Under the pieces are notes generated by a model. The model worked only from the letters and a program-made list of their open reading frames with translations, did not search any database and was not told the origin of the DNA. A program made the position numbers and the translations under genes. DNA of 64,000 nt from contig JAGMVK010000023.1 of assembly GCA_020747065.1 (NCBI GenBank), forward strand, positions 1 to 64,000, given 5' to 3'. This stretch comes from Cadophora sp. MPI-SDFR-AT-0126. Taxonomy: Eukaryota > Ascomycota > Leotiomycetes > Helotiales > Ploettnerulaceae. Position 1 is the stretch's first letter, and each line of letters starts with the position of its first letter. This document shows, piece after piece, positions 30,720-42,050 of the stretch.

Positions 30720-31151
30720 TCGGCTCTAAAGATAGGTCGAGGTTAGAAAGCGATTACTATCCGTTAACCGACTTTAAACTCCTACTAGCTCTCTCAACTA
30801 TTACTACTAGTGCTATAACATTTACTTCTTACTGCAGCCCCTTATCCTTATCCTTACTATTATATTCGCTCTTCTCCTGCTCCTGCTCTACTTCTTACTG
30901 CTTCCTCGCCGCCTCATTAATAAGGAGAGTATTAAGCGTATAATCAACTAGCTCGTATTCGTCTGCCACGCCTCGACTAGTATAAAGAGGACTCTCTTAA
31001 CTGAGCTAGGTCTCTAGCGACGCTTTATAATAGCGTGGAGGCGAGCTGGAAGAGGAGGTCGTGGCCTCGGATCTAGCGTGCCGCGATCTATCCGTACTGA
31101 TGCTATCGTGCACTGGCTCGCTCGAGAGGCGCGAAGAAGAGGTATAAGGAT

Positions 31152-33250
31152 ATATGGAGTTTAAGAGGGAAGCTCCTTGTTCCGCAAGTAGTAAGCTCGG
31201 CGCCGTCTCGGGAAAGTCATTAATATCGTGCCACTTATCGGAACTGCAAGGAGAGGCCGAAGTTATTAAGTCGATAGCTATCTCTAGGCTATCGAAAAGT
31301 CCAGCGCCTAGTGCTGATACACTTTCGGCGCGAAGACTAATGTCATTAGCTTCAGCTTCAGAGGCACTTAAGTTACTATCGCCTAGGAGAACAATTGGAT
31401 TATCTATACCGTATTAGAAAAATTAACTATCTATTTCCATAATAGAGGGTGTAGTAGGCGCGGCTCACTTGGACTCCCGCCTGAGATATCGTATTGCGCT
31501 GACCTGCTCTGATCGATAGAGCCACTCCTCTTATTTATAGCTACCTCCTTAACTCCGTCCGTCTTATCTAGGCCTCGACCCCCCGTTATAAAGCCCTGCG
31601 CTTATAGCTTAGTGAATAGTAATTCTTCGATAGTAGGGAGGTCTCAGTCGTCGTCGGTTTCATCATTATTTGCTTTATCGCTGCGGCTATAAATAGTGCC
31701 GGTCCCTAGTCAGATTCCCATAAGTTAGTCACTGTTACTACAAGCTAATACATCTCTATTATATACCTCGAATTCCGGTCCTGTAGCCCCCGTTATTAGC
31801 TGCTAGCGCTACTGCTGGTCCCGGGGTACTGAGTGATACACCACTCGACCTGATCTGCTGAAGCTTGTTAGGGATGCTAAGTTGTTCTGGGGCAAGTTTA
31901 CAGCGGGTTGCTGTACTCTTAGAGCGCGGAGCAGTTAGCACGTAGGTATACGGTTTAAACGCAAAAGTAGCTATCTCGAGCGCGTGGAAATAATTAGAAG
32001 TGGTTAAGAAATTCTCCGCTAGCTGCTGGCTGTATAACCGGACTGTAAAAAATGATAGCAGAGACAGGGAAATCAACAGGTTCATGTATACTTCTCGCAC
32101 TGCCCTCGCAGAACCGGAATACGCTCTGTAGCCCGCCGTACACGCTAGCCATGCCAGGCTTCCCCCTTCTAACGCCCTCTCCGTGAAAAAATGCCTCGGC
32201 GTCAATGCGACCCCTCTCGCGGAGAGAGATCCACTACAACCGCAAAGCCCTAACACCATCGATCCTGCGCTCTCCAGCCAGAATATGTCCATCCGCGGCC
32301 ACTACCTCCACTTCGCTGTGTACCACGATCGGCCGATCTCAGTATCATCTCTCGATCGTCGGCAAGTCCGTGAAAAGCTAAGTAGGAAGGAGCGACGATC
32401 GTCGTACGAGGGCGGTACATGACTTCAGATATTATCCTCTCCGCCTGTCCGCAGCTTCAGGCAGACTGGCAAATTCAAGGTCTTCCCGCCGTCCAGCGTC
32501 TCAGCTTTTAAGCGTGCAGCTAGTGCGCTCTAATCGGCAGGTCCTCAACAGGTCCAAATCAAGGCTCGAGAGAAGTATCGTACGATCCTACCGCGTTATA
32601 TCAGCCCAGGTCCGCGCAATCCAAACGAACACGAATGCGCTACGGCAAAGGGGAAGCTCGCCAGGAAGCTGCCGCCGCGTCATCCACCTGCGGCACCTAG
32701 GGCGCAGCTAGGCAGAAGCCTGGTCGCGTCGTCTTAAGGCATTTCTGCGACTGGCTATTATATCCAAGTGTGCAAGCCAAGTCCGCAGTATCTCAGTCTC
32801 TGGAAGGCGCTACTCTAGGGGACAGTGATAGTGCGACAGCGAGGCAGATCGTAGGAGGGTTTAGACGCTACTGAGCTCGTGAATCGGCTAATGCGAGGCG
32901 GCGTAAGAGGGGGGTCGATATCACAGCTACTCAGTAGCATTAAAGTTATAAGGGAGGATCGCGGATTCTAGTTGAAGCCACCTCGCACCCTGCTAGCGTA
33001 GTCTTCTCAGCTGCGGCGTAACCGATCAGGGGAGCCTAGTGGGAAGAGGTAGCAAAAGGGCCGAATACGCATAAAGAGCGGGCACCGAGCGTCGCAGAGG
33101 TAGAGACTTTGCAGTTATTGGAAAAAGGATGAAGAAGGAGGAAGAGCGAGCGATGGACGACGCGACGTTCTTATACCCCGCCAAAGCAGCGGCCGGCCCG
33201 TGCGCGCGCCTTACCCGATGCGGGGGTCGCGGTTTCCTAATACGGGCTTA
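31152..33250. other. Mixed decayed and GC-normal DNA, no supported gene
   Basis: 31,152-31,800: on the minus strand, readable pieces such as LPTIEELLFTKL and GGRGLDKTDGVKEVAINK broken by stops suggest an old repeat-family protein that I cannot name; it ends just upstream of the convergent unknown gene. 31,759-33,250: GC-rich DNA with overlapping frames on both strands (minus 32292-31759; plus 32183-32422 and 32514-32711), none with a domain. The 33,165-33,240 part is very GC-rich (GCAGCGGCCGGCCCGTGCGC). Confidence 0.3.
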
Positions 33251-33724
33251 CCGTCTAGTCGTTTACTAATATTAGTTTTTTTTTATATAATAAAAGACTT
33301 TTTAAAATTAATAAATACTAAAAATTAATTAAATTTATTTAAGTCTTAAATAAAATTAATTATAAAAGGTTTATATATTATATATAAATAATTTAGTAAT
33401 TAAAAGATATTAATAAGATATTTATAAGAGTTTTAATATACTAGTTTTTATATAAACTATTTTTTATATATATATAAATTATAAATATTTTTATTTTTTA
33501 ATAAAAATAATAAAAATATATAATATTTATTATTTATTTAAAATTCTTAAAAATAATAATATAATAATTTAAATAAGATTATTATCTAAGACTTTAACTT
33601 TTATAAAATAATAATATTATAATAAATATAAAAAACTAATAAAAGTCTTATATTAATTAAAGAAATCTTTAAAAAAAATTAACTTAATATTTAAATATTA
33701 ATATTAATTTTATTTTAAATTTTA
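33251..33724. other. Extreme AT-rich block
   Basis: Almost pure A/T, with only a few G or C per line, between a very GC-rich edge (ending about 33,250) and the left end of the Fot1-like element. No frames and no recognisable repeats. It looks like an end-state of RIP-type mutation. Confidence 0.6.
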
Positions 33725-35538
33725 ACGTCTTACCTCTGGTTTCCGCCTACCTCGCTTAACTTCACCGCTTCTTATACTACCTAACTTCAATAATTATTTA
33801 ATATTTTATTCTCTAATCGATTTTCTTGAAATTTAGAATATAAATTAATTTTATTATAAAGCCTTAATATACTAAACGTGATATTATATATACTATTAAG
33901 AAGATCGTAAATAGTAAGTCCTTATAGAAGGTATATCTAGAGTAAGGTATTCTAAGGTCTACTCTTCGTGATCGGAATATAATAATATAACTATATAAGG
34001 AGGCTACTAAATATATATAAAGACTTCCTACTATAATTAAAGATCAATTAACTAATTAGATTTTAACTTAAGAGTCTCTTAGCTATAGAGTTACTTATAC
34101 GTAGATACGAGTTTTTAGAGAAAGGCTCCTAGCTCTTTAAGGAGACTACTACCTACTTAAAAAACACTAGATAGTACAGTTTTAGCTTAGAATCCTATTC
34201 TTAAAACTAAGAGATAGATATATATTAATTTTATATGTATTAATAACGCTTATTCTAAAGTTATTAAGCTCTAGTTCTAAAAATTAGTAATTTCAATAAT
34301 TAAAGTAATTCTAGTCTCTTAATAATAGAATATAAATAAGACTAGTATTATAGAAGATTATAGTTTAAATAGATATATAGTAAGAAGTGCAAAAGCATGT
34401 AAAGTTCAAGGAAAATAATTAAGCTCGCGCTCTTAGATAATAATTATTAAGCGTATATCCGTAATAGATCTCTCTACGTTTCCGGCTATAATATATAAGG
34501 GAAAATCAGTCTAATAATAATAGTTTCTATCGTAATTAGATATATTCGATCTATAGTACTTTATAGCTATAAAAAATAGGTAAATAACTAATTAAATAGC
34601 TCTAGAGTAGCTGGAAAAGGTCTTTATTCCTTAGACAGAACTACATAACTATTTAGTAAGACTCCTTATTCTAGATAGCTATAAAAGCTATAAAACTACG
34701 GATTTCCTTTAAAAGTGTCTTAAGTATAATATCTACTTTCTTTTCTTACTAGTATATATATTACACGTCTTATAACCTCTTAATTTAATAATTTTTTCAT
34801 CTCCTAAGTGTACTTACTAGAAAGAGCTTTAAAAGTTAAGTTTAATAATCGATTCTACGCTAATTAATAAGCGTAATTTCCTTATATATTACAAGAAGGT
34901 ATACTAAGAAAGTATTACAGCTTTAAATATTAAGACTAAGTAGAGAACTACTAGTTTATAGCTAGTCTTTATAGTAAAGCTATTAATAAGCCCTTTACTC
35001 TTAGAAAATAGTAATAAATTAATAAATCCAATTCTCCTAAAGCTTTAAGAGATACTAATACTACCTCTAGAGGTTTCTAATACTTTAATTAAGTTATATA
35101 CTCTAAGAAACCGGAAAGAGATATACGTATAGATTCGGACCCTAGCTAGCGAGTTATATAACTAACTTCTAGTTAATCGTTTACTCTTTAGGAAAGTTAT
35201 AAAGGAAATAAACAAAAGAGACTACAAATTAGGGAAGGCGAATATAAGGATTAAAAAATTAGAAGAGAGATTAGAATAAGTATAGCTAAAAAAAAAAAGA
35301 AAGTCCTAACTAGTCTAAATTCCTAGTTTATAAAAACACATGTAATTAAGGAGGCTTAAATCGCAACTAGAGAACACTAAATTAAACCTATAAAATTAAA
35401 AAGTAAAGGAGATTCAGATTCTATAATATCTTATATAGAAGTTAATATAAAATAGAAATATTAAGTATTGAAAATCAGGTGACGGAATTAGTAGGGTAGG
35501 CGGAATGTAGGGGTGGGCGGAAACCAGGGGTGAGACGT
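33725..35538 (+). mobile_element. Fot1/pogo-type DNA transposon relic, 1,814 bp
   Basis: Terminal inverted repeats of at least 27 bp: the left end starts ACGTCTTACCTCTGGTTTCC (33725 on), and the reverse complement of the right end starts ACGTCTCACCCCTGGTTTCC (ending at 35538). The three mismatches over 27 bp are all C-versus-T. Both ends abut TA, the target duplication of Tc1/mariner elements. Inside, the plus strand reads as a DDE transposase through many stops: an HTH_Tnp-type segment with YRVTYTxIRVFRERLL (34,080-34,120) and the DDE region LLILDSYKSYKTTDFL, LHVLxPLNLxIFSSPKxTY and INKRNFLIYYKKV (34,670-34,900). The length suits Fot1 elements. It is dead in every frame. Confidence 0.85.
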
Positions 35539-35603
35539 TACGGGTCTAACCAGAATATACAAGAATAAAATTTTCATATAACTATATCAAAATTGTAAAC
35601 ATA

Positions 35604-38600
35604 TTATCTAGCAATACCATAAAACTTTGACTTCTCCACACCTGCAGCTGCGAGCGAGACCGTCCATTCGAAGGCATAGTCTCGCAGAAGCTCATCATCC
35701 ACGTTAAGCTCCGACTCAAGATACTCGGTTGACAGAGAATTCAACTCCGTCCAGTGAAGGACTCTCTCGGAGTGTGGGTGAAGGACGTGGAACGCCCTCG
35801 ATTCGCGCCCTTCTGCTCTCTTCACTTCCCATACCCTCTGATCCTCGAGGGGCGGTAGGGCGATCTTTCCAGTCCAGAATAGCGCTACCAGGAACGCTGC
35901 TTTCTCCCAGGTCTCCCAGCACAATGATGCGTTCACTACGCCGACAAAGGCAATGCTCTGTGGGTTATGCATGTCGAAGACGTGTTGATAGAGGCCGGGA
36001 ACGCGGTAGCCGTCCGATTTTGGACGGATCTTCTCAGTCAGGAAGGGATATGTGTAAAAGTATCCGGTTGCGAACACGATAACATCAATGTCGTCAAGCT
36101 TTTCGCCATCCGAAAGGGTGATCGATGAACCAGATACAGACTCAATAGTAGAAACAACTTTTATTCCGTCGCGGAGGAAAACTGTGGGATAGCGGGGATG
36201 AGGTGACTGTTGCGATACATAGACTGGCTGCTTGGCGTGAGGCAATGATTGGAGAGCGACATCTATTGCACTCTCACTTGTTCCCACGATGAGGATTTTC
36301 TATCTTGGTCAGTTCTATTCAGTACCTGATTTTCAGTGGAGCTTTACCTTGTCCGTAAACTCTGTCCCCGACCTCCAAGTTGATGTGTGGCCAAGCTCGC
36401 CCGTCCAGCTGTCCAATCCCTTAATGTCGGGCACCCGGGGCACCGTGTTATGCCCAGTTGCCACAACGAGGTGATCATACTCCTCGGTGTACCAGGTATC
36501 GGTTCCATCATCGTTCTCACGTCTCAAGAAGAGTGTCAGCTTGCCGGAATTCTCCTTTTCCACGTGCTCAAGAGTTGTCTTGTAAGTTATGAGATCGTCG
36601 AACTTATGAGCAGTGCTGATGACACTTGCCGAGAGCTCGGCACCTGACAGGAAGAATTCACTGTCTCCTTTACTAGGACTCGGCAATTGAAATGTCGAGC
36701 GTCCAGACATGACATTGTAGGGAATGTTGGCTTGGAGATTCTCATACAGAGGACTTGAAGTGTAGCGTCGTTGTTGGTTCCGAGGGACCGTGACCGGGAA
36801 CGGTCCATCGGGTCGTTTGAGGGGCGGATTGACAACTTCTGGCGCACTTCCTGGGAAGAGTGGAACGGTTGTCGAGGTCTCATCATATACCCAGACTCCA
36901 CCGGGAGTATCTCTTCGCTCGAATATATGGATATCAAAGCCCCCAACTCGTTTAAAAGCACTAGCTGTCTCGATGCCACTAACACCGGCACCAATGATGG
37001 CAACCTTCTTCAACGGCACTTCTACAAGCTCTACGGGAGTGGTGACGGCTGTTTCTGGAGTCGGGCTGCTTTCAGAGGCTTCGATGCTCTCTGAATTATC
37101 ATCACTGCTCTCCTCCGTAATTTTGTGATCAATTATTGGGAGACCAGTGCTGTAGCTACTCAAGCCTGATTTGTCAAGGGTGTTTTGTGCTGGTCGTGGA
37201 ACCCACGGAGAATCATGGATTTCTTCCTGCGACATAGGCCCGTCATAATTTTTGTATGTAACGTAACCTTTTGCGCCGTGGGTGTAAAAGGTATCTCTAT
37301 CGTATGGAGACAGCTTGTAGCCGTAGCGAATTCTTCTGACGATGTCAGGATTCGAAATGAAACGACGGCCGAACACGATACCGTCTGCAAGATCTTCCTC
37401 AACCGTGAGAAGGGAGGTTACTGATGTGTGGCCACCGTTGCCGAAAAGGACCGTTGGATTGTGCGACGATGATTTGGGAGAAATACTCCTTAATACTTTG
37501 CGGAAAGGTGCGAGAAATATGTCTTCAGGTACGATGCCTTTAGCAGCCAATCTTTCAAGGTTTTCCTCGATCCCAAGGTTTCTGGACACTCGCGCTTCCC
37601 CGATGCTCAAATAAGCGACGCCACGCTTCGCAAGTTCTTTTACAAGATGCAGAACCTGTTCCAGCGGCTGAGACCCATCGGTTTCATGAAAGCTGTGCAA
37701 TTCAGTTTCAGTATTCTGATTAGGCACTACACGTGTCAATCGAACTCACTTGGAGAAGGGACTCAGCCTGACGCCGATTCTTTGGTAGCCTACAATGTCG
37801 GCTACAGCATCTACAACCTCCAGTGGAAATCGAGATCTATTTTCCACTGATCCTCCATAGATGTCGGTACGTTGATTGATATTATCGTGCAAGAATTGAT
37901 CTAGGAGAAATCCGTTCCCGGCAAGGACCTGCGAAATGCATGTGAGTGGCTTCTCGTTCATCCTGGCGAATCGCTTACCTCGATGCCATCTGCTCCTGCT
38001 TTCACCGCATTGATTGCAGTGGTCTTGAAATCTTTGGTTAACTCTTCTATCTCCGGAATAGTCAAAGCACGAGGCACTCCAAATGGTTCGCCCGAATGGG
38101 TATTTATCCCGGACTCGGCGACGCTGGATGCCGTGTAGGTCCGATATCCGTATTCGGGTTCAGGAAGGCCTAATCTGTCAAGGCCTAACTTGACCAGAGC
38201 GGGAGAAGAAGCGCGTCCAGCATGGTAGAGTTGCTGGAACCAGATGCCGCCCCCTTCATGGACAGTATTGACAAGCTTGGCAAGTGCATCGATCTGGTCT
38301 TGTCGTTGCAGGCCAACCTGGTAAGGCGAGAGCAAGTAGCTGGCGGTGACTGCTGTGGCTTGAGAAATAATCAAACCTCCTGGTGTAATTCGCTGAGCGA
38401 AATACAAGGCCCCCAAAGGAGACTCGCGACCTTTGAGACTCCTCGATCTGCCCAAGGCTGCATGGACAACTCGATGTGACAAGGTGAAGGCGCCAACTTT
38501 CAGAGGCTTGAAAAGTCTGGCAGAAAGTCGGTCAAACCCTTCTGGAAGGTTGTCATCATCGTCGAGCACATCGGTGAAGCCGCTCGTTGGTCCTCTGGCA

Positions 38601-38686
38601 TTCGCATTGGCGACTAACTCCAGAACCGACATTGCGAAAGTAAACAACGGACGTCTTACAAGAGCGAAGGGTCGAGGTGGATTCAA
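35604..38686 (-). CDS. OYE-like/FMO-like flavoprotein fusion
   Basis: Exons (minus) 38686-37979, 37928-37750, 37692-36348 and 36299-35604 join to 975 residues; introns are 50, 57 and 48 bp, all GT..AG. Residues about 50-430 are an NADH:flavin oxidoreductase/Old Yellow Enzyme barrel (LFKPLKVGAFTLSHRVV, IWFQQLYHAGRAS, DIYGGSVENRSRFPLEVVDA, FGRRFISNPDIVRRIRYG). After a Ser/Glu linker, residues about 520-975 are an FMO-like monooxygenase: FAD motif AIIGAGVSGIE (about 528), WTGELGHTSTW (the FxGxxxH site with Trp), NADPH motif VGTSESA (749-755) and FATGY (820-824). The usual OYE substrate pair and proton donor (H..N.Y) read L..N.F (VLAGNGFLLDQF). The likely role is oxidation of a small organic substrate. 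Alternative start: Met19 (38632). Confidence 0.82.
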
Positions 38687-40171
38687 CGGCGAAACAAAAC
38701 AGGCTTTAAATCAACCACGTCACTGGGTAGAGGAGCACGTATCGCCTAGATTATTCGGAGATTGTATAGCTCTTATAGGATCTTGAGAATTTGGCGGTCG
38801 CGCCGAATTGAGTCGTCTCATTCTACACTTTCTCGCCCGGGCACTGCCTCCCTCCAGGCAAGTTTGTCGAGAATGAATGACAGGATGTTTAGGATGAATT
38901 GCGTGCTTAGATTTTGGGGCACTAATGAAGCCCAGTTCTGCACCAGCATGCATCCTTCTGTGCGCCCACTGCAAGATCACTAATCTTTCCGCGAACAGAG
39001 CTATTCTACCGTATCATTTGCTATTGTGCCTGTCTCTGCGGTAAATGGAGTACCTCCCCACTGCGACGCGACTGACAAATGATGGAGCATTGTCACAATC
39101 AGCTTGCTACAATCAATCATTATTGTTAATCCCAAGCATTTATTGCGTGCTGCTCGCTGACTTGCTGAAAGTCGTAGAACGAGCGGGTATTGATGCCGAT
39201 AACACACGATTCTCGGCCACGGGAAGTAAACATGCTTGGGGAAACTGGACACACTCACCGGCCGTTGGTCACTTCCAAACAACTTCAAGAATAAGGCAAT
39301 AATAAGAACAGAAAGGAGAAGAAGAGTTTGTGCCTCCCAGTCTCCTCAGTGCGAGTAAACTCAAATTTATTTGTACACCGACCTGATCCTGTCTTGGCAG
39401 GTTCGCTTGATTGCCTTGCATATTAGACTCCTGGCGATTGATGCTGCAAGAGATCTTTCACTATGCAGAAGGACTTAAGATGGTGCAACGGGTAGTGAGT
39501 TGTTATGAAAACTCTGTCCACGCGTATGTCCATATCTCGAACATCCTTGTTCCCTCCCCATATTGTCGCCGGGGCTTATCAAAGGAAACTTGCGGCTACG
39601 CTAATGCGACCCATTGTGCTGGTAAGCAGTACCCCGTTTGTTTTCAATGCCGTGCTCATGTCTGGCGGATTTTTAAAAGCCTCGACCTGACTCGGGCCAC
39701 TTACCAAGTATTCTCAAGTAAGTGAAACCACCAATTCTACTCGACCAACCATATATCTCGATTAATCACGACATAGCTTAGTGCTAACAGTCTACACTCT
39801 TAGAAGCCTGAAGGATAGCTCTGTCGCAGTCCCATCCTCCACACCTTTTCTCCTTACAGGTCGCCAAGAGCAGAAATCATCTTGCTGGCTGGACCCACAA
39901 TCCCATTCTTGGGAAACGTTCTGCGGGCAGACTTGATGCTGTTCATGAGCCTTGTCGTTCGTAGCCCACATCCAAGCCAAGCAATCTGAAGTTCACGCTC
40001 AAAAGGAGCGTGGTCGATCCGCTCTGTGCTGCAGCTCATCTCACTTTCTACTCTTCTAGTAGGACTGTGGACCGTGGCTTGATGACACCATTGTATCGTT
40101 TAATTCGTGCTCACGAAATCGGCTGTTTAATGAAGAGTTTGGGCAAGTATGGGACTGTTCCCTGAGTGTAG
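38687..40171. other. Divergent intergenic region between flavoprotein fusion and MFS transporter
   Basis: Contains the promoters of two divergently transcribed genes. The small frames (39411-39725, 39505-39690 plus; 39854-40039 minus, containing FPKNGIVGPASKMISALGDL) are not assignable. The last might be the tail of an eroded minus-strand gene. No operator-like repeat was seen. Confidence 0.3.
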
Positions 40172-42050
40172 ATGTACATACAAGGGTACGAAATACTCAC
40201 GTATCGCTCATCAGACGCATCATATCTCGCATCTCTTATCCCTACCAGACCGCTCAACGTGGCTTCCGTCAACCAAGAAAAGCAGACGCAAGAGCCTCAG
40301 ATCCAAGACTCTGGCCTGATTTCCGACTATCCTCTTTTGGAGCCAGATGCGGACATTTCGAAAGAAAAAGGGGCCGATGTTGCTCTTTCCGCATTTCAGG
40401 ACAGTCAAGGATTGACAATCACTAATGAAGAGTTCAATCGTGTTCGTCGCAAGATTGATCTTCACCTGATGCCGTAAGTTTTCAACCCATTAATCAACTC
40501 AAAAATAAAAGTGTCTTATCCTGACTGCCTAACAGGTTACTCATGGTTACTGGCTTCCTCCAATATTTCGACAAACAAGCCATCAATTATGCCGTAAATT
40601 ACAATTTGAGAGCAGACCTTCATCTCGTTGGACAGCAGTACTCCTGGGCCAATTCCATGTTCTACTTTGGCTATCTTGTCTGGCAATTCCCCTCGCTCTT
40701 ATTGATGCAACGATTCCCAGTAGGGCCTTATTTCTCATCCCAGGTCTTCTTGTGGGGGGTCTTCAGTTTTGGAGTCGCTGGTGCTACGAACTTTGCTGGT
40801 CTTGCTGCCCTGCGATTTCTAATTGGTGCTGCTGAGTCTGTCCAGTTGGCCGCATTCGCGTAAGTCATTCAATCATCTACGATAATCGCGGTTATTTCAC
40901 CATTCAAAAGCTAACATATTCCTTTCTCGTCCAGCTTAATCACTGGAATGTACTACAAGAGAATAGAACAGCCTTTTCGCCTTCTAGGTTGGTATGCCAT
41001 GAATGGAGTAGCAATCATATCTGGAGCTCTCTTTTCATATGGAGTCGGTCACTTCGGTGGCGGTGTTGCATTATGGAAATATCCTTTCCTCATCAGCGGC
41101 GCCCTCTCAGTAACCTGGGCTGTGGTACTGGCGTTCACTCTCCCCTCGAATCCCGCAACTGCTTGGTTTCTCACCCCGGAAGAGCGAATCATCGCCATAG
41201 CAAGGGTCCAACACAATCAAACAGGCATAGAGTCAAAGGTGTTCAAGAGGGAGCAAGCTATCGAGGCCATCACGGACCCGAAAGTGTGGATCACGGATAT
41301 TTCCACTGGTGCGGGAAACATTCTTGGTGGCGTTGCCGCGGTAGGTTGACGCATCCCTACAAACATCCGAACTTATTTCTGATGCATCATCTAGTTTGCT
41401 GCAATTATCATTCGAGGCTTCGGATTTACTCGTCTCCAGACGGCCTTAATACAAGCCCCGTCGGGTCTCATCGATATCATTGCCCTCATTGTATTCACGA
41501 CCGCGGCAACATATATTCCAAACTCCCGTCTTGCCCTCGGAGCTGTAGCAGGGACTATTGCTCTTGTCGGTGCTGTGATCCTCTATTCTGTGGAGCCAAC
41601 CAATCGCTGGCTGGGTATAGTCGGTTTCTGGCTTGCGACTGGCTTTATCCCAACTGGTTTTATTCTCGGTCTTGGCACGATCTCCGCAAATGTTGGTGGC
41701 CACACCAAGAAAATCACTGCCCAAGCACTATATTTCGTCTGCTATTCTGTTGGTAGTAAGTCTTGCTGTCCTCCCCAAGTGACTGACGTTACTCTCTTAC
41801 TAACAAATCCGTAGATATAGTTGGCCCTCAGCTCTACACCACAGCGCCATATAAGCAGGGTTTACATGCTAACGTCGTTGCACTGGCGGTGGTTGTACTA
41901 ATGGGAATCATACAAATTGCGTATCTATCTTGGGAGAACAAGAAGCGCAGAGTATATCTGGATGCTCACAGACACGAATTGAACGAGGCGGATTTTCAAT
42001 TCCGAGATCTTACGGATAAACAGAATCCTTTCTGCTTTAATGTAATGTAG
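40172..42050 (+). CDS. MFS transporter, allantoate permease (Dal5/ACS) type
   Basis: Exons 40172-40473, 40536-40859, 40935-41340, 41395-41755 and 41815-42050 give 542 residues in frame; introns are 54-75 bp with GT..AG ends. After a soluble N-terminus (about 1-100; RVRRKIDLHLMP is the family's entry into TM1), 12 membrane helices are readable: LLMVTGFLQYFDKQAINYAV, SMFYFGYLVWQFPSLLLMQR, ALRFLIGAAESVQLAAFALI and, in the second half, GFGFTRLQTALIQAPSG and GFWLATGFIPTGFILGLG. The YFDKQAxNYA and QxPS motifs are characteristic of fungal anion:cation symporters that carry allantoate, nicotinate, biotin, pantothenate or carboxylated aromatics. Substrate not predictable. It lies divergent from the OYE-FMO fusion, which suggests uptake of that enzyme's substrate. 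The first 35 residues are uncertain. Confidence 0.85.

Larger units (their letters stand above)
28607..31151. repeat. Diverged direct repeat, copy 2 (about 2.5 kb)
   Basis: Second copy of the block at 18766-21080, same orientation, about 9.84 kb away at its left end. 28607-29100 is the FunK1 C-lobe, better preserved here (LAKELDSMPSGARHRTG, MQFMAIEVLEGKGHIYQHN) but with no N-terminal two thirds. 29200-31065 is the convergent unknown gene on the minus strand. The extra length relative to copy 1 is explained by a 222-bp LTR insertion at 30498-30719 plus its 5-bp target duplication. Confidence 0.85.

Noticed and set aside
31759..32292. 177-residue minus-strand ORF with a hydrophobic segment
   Set aside because: No recognisable domain and it lies in mixed repeat DNA; I could not separate it from chance.
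40989..41756. 255-residue plus-strand ORF overlapping the MFS transporter
   Set aside because: Cys/His/Arg-rich off-frame translation; the transporter exons in the other frames carry the helices and splice correctly.
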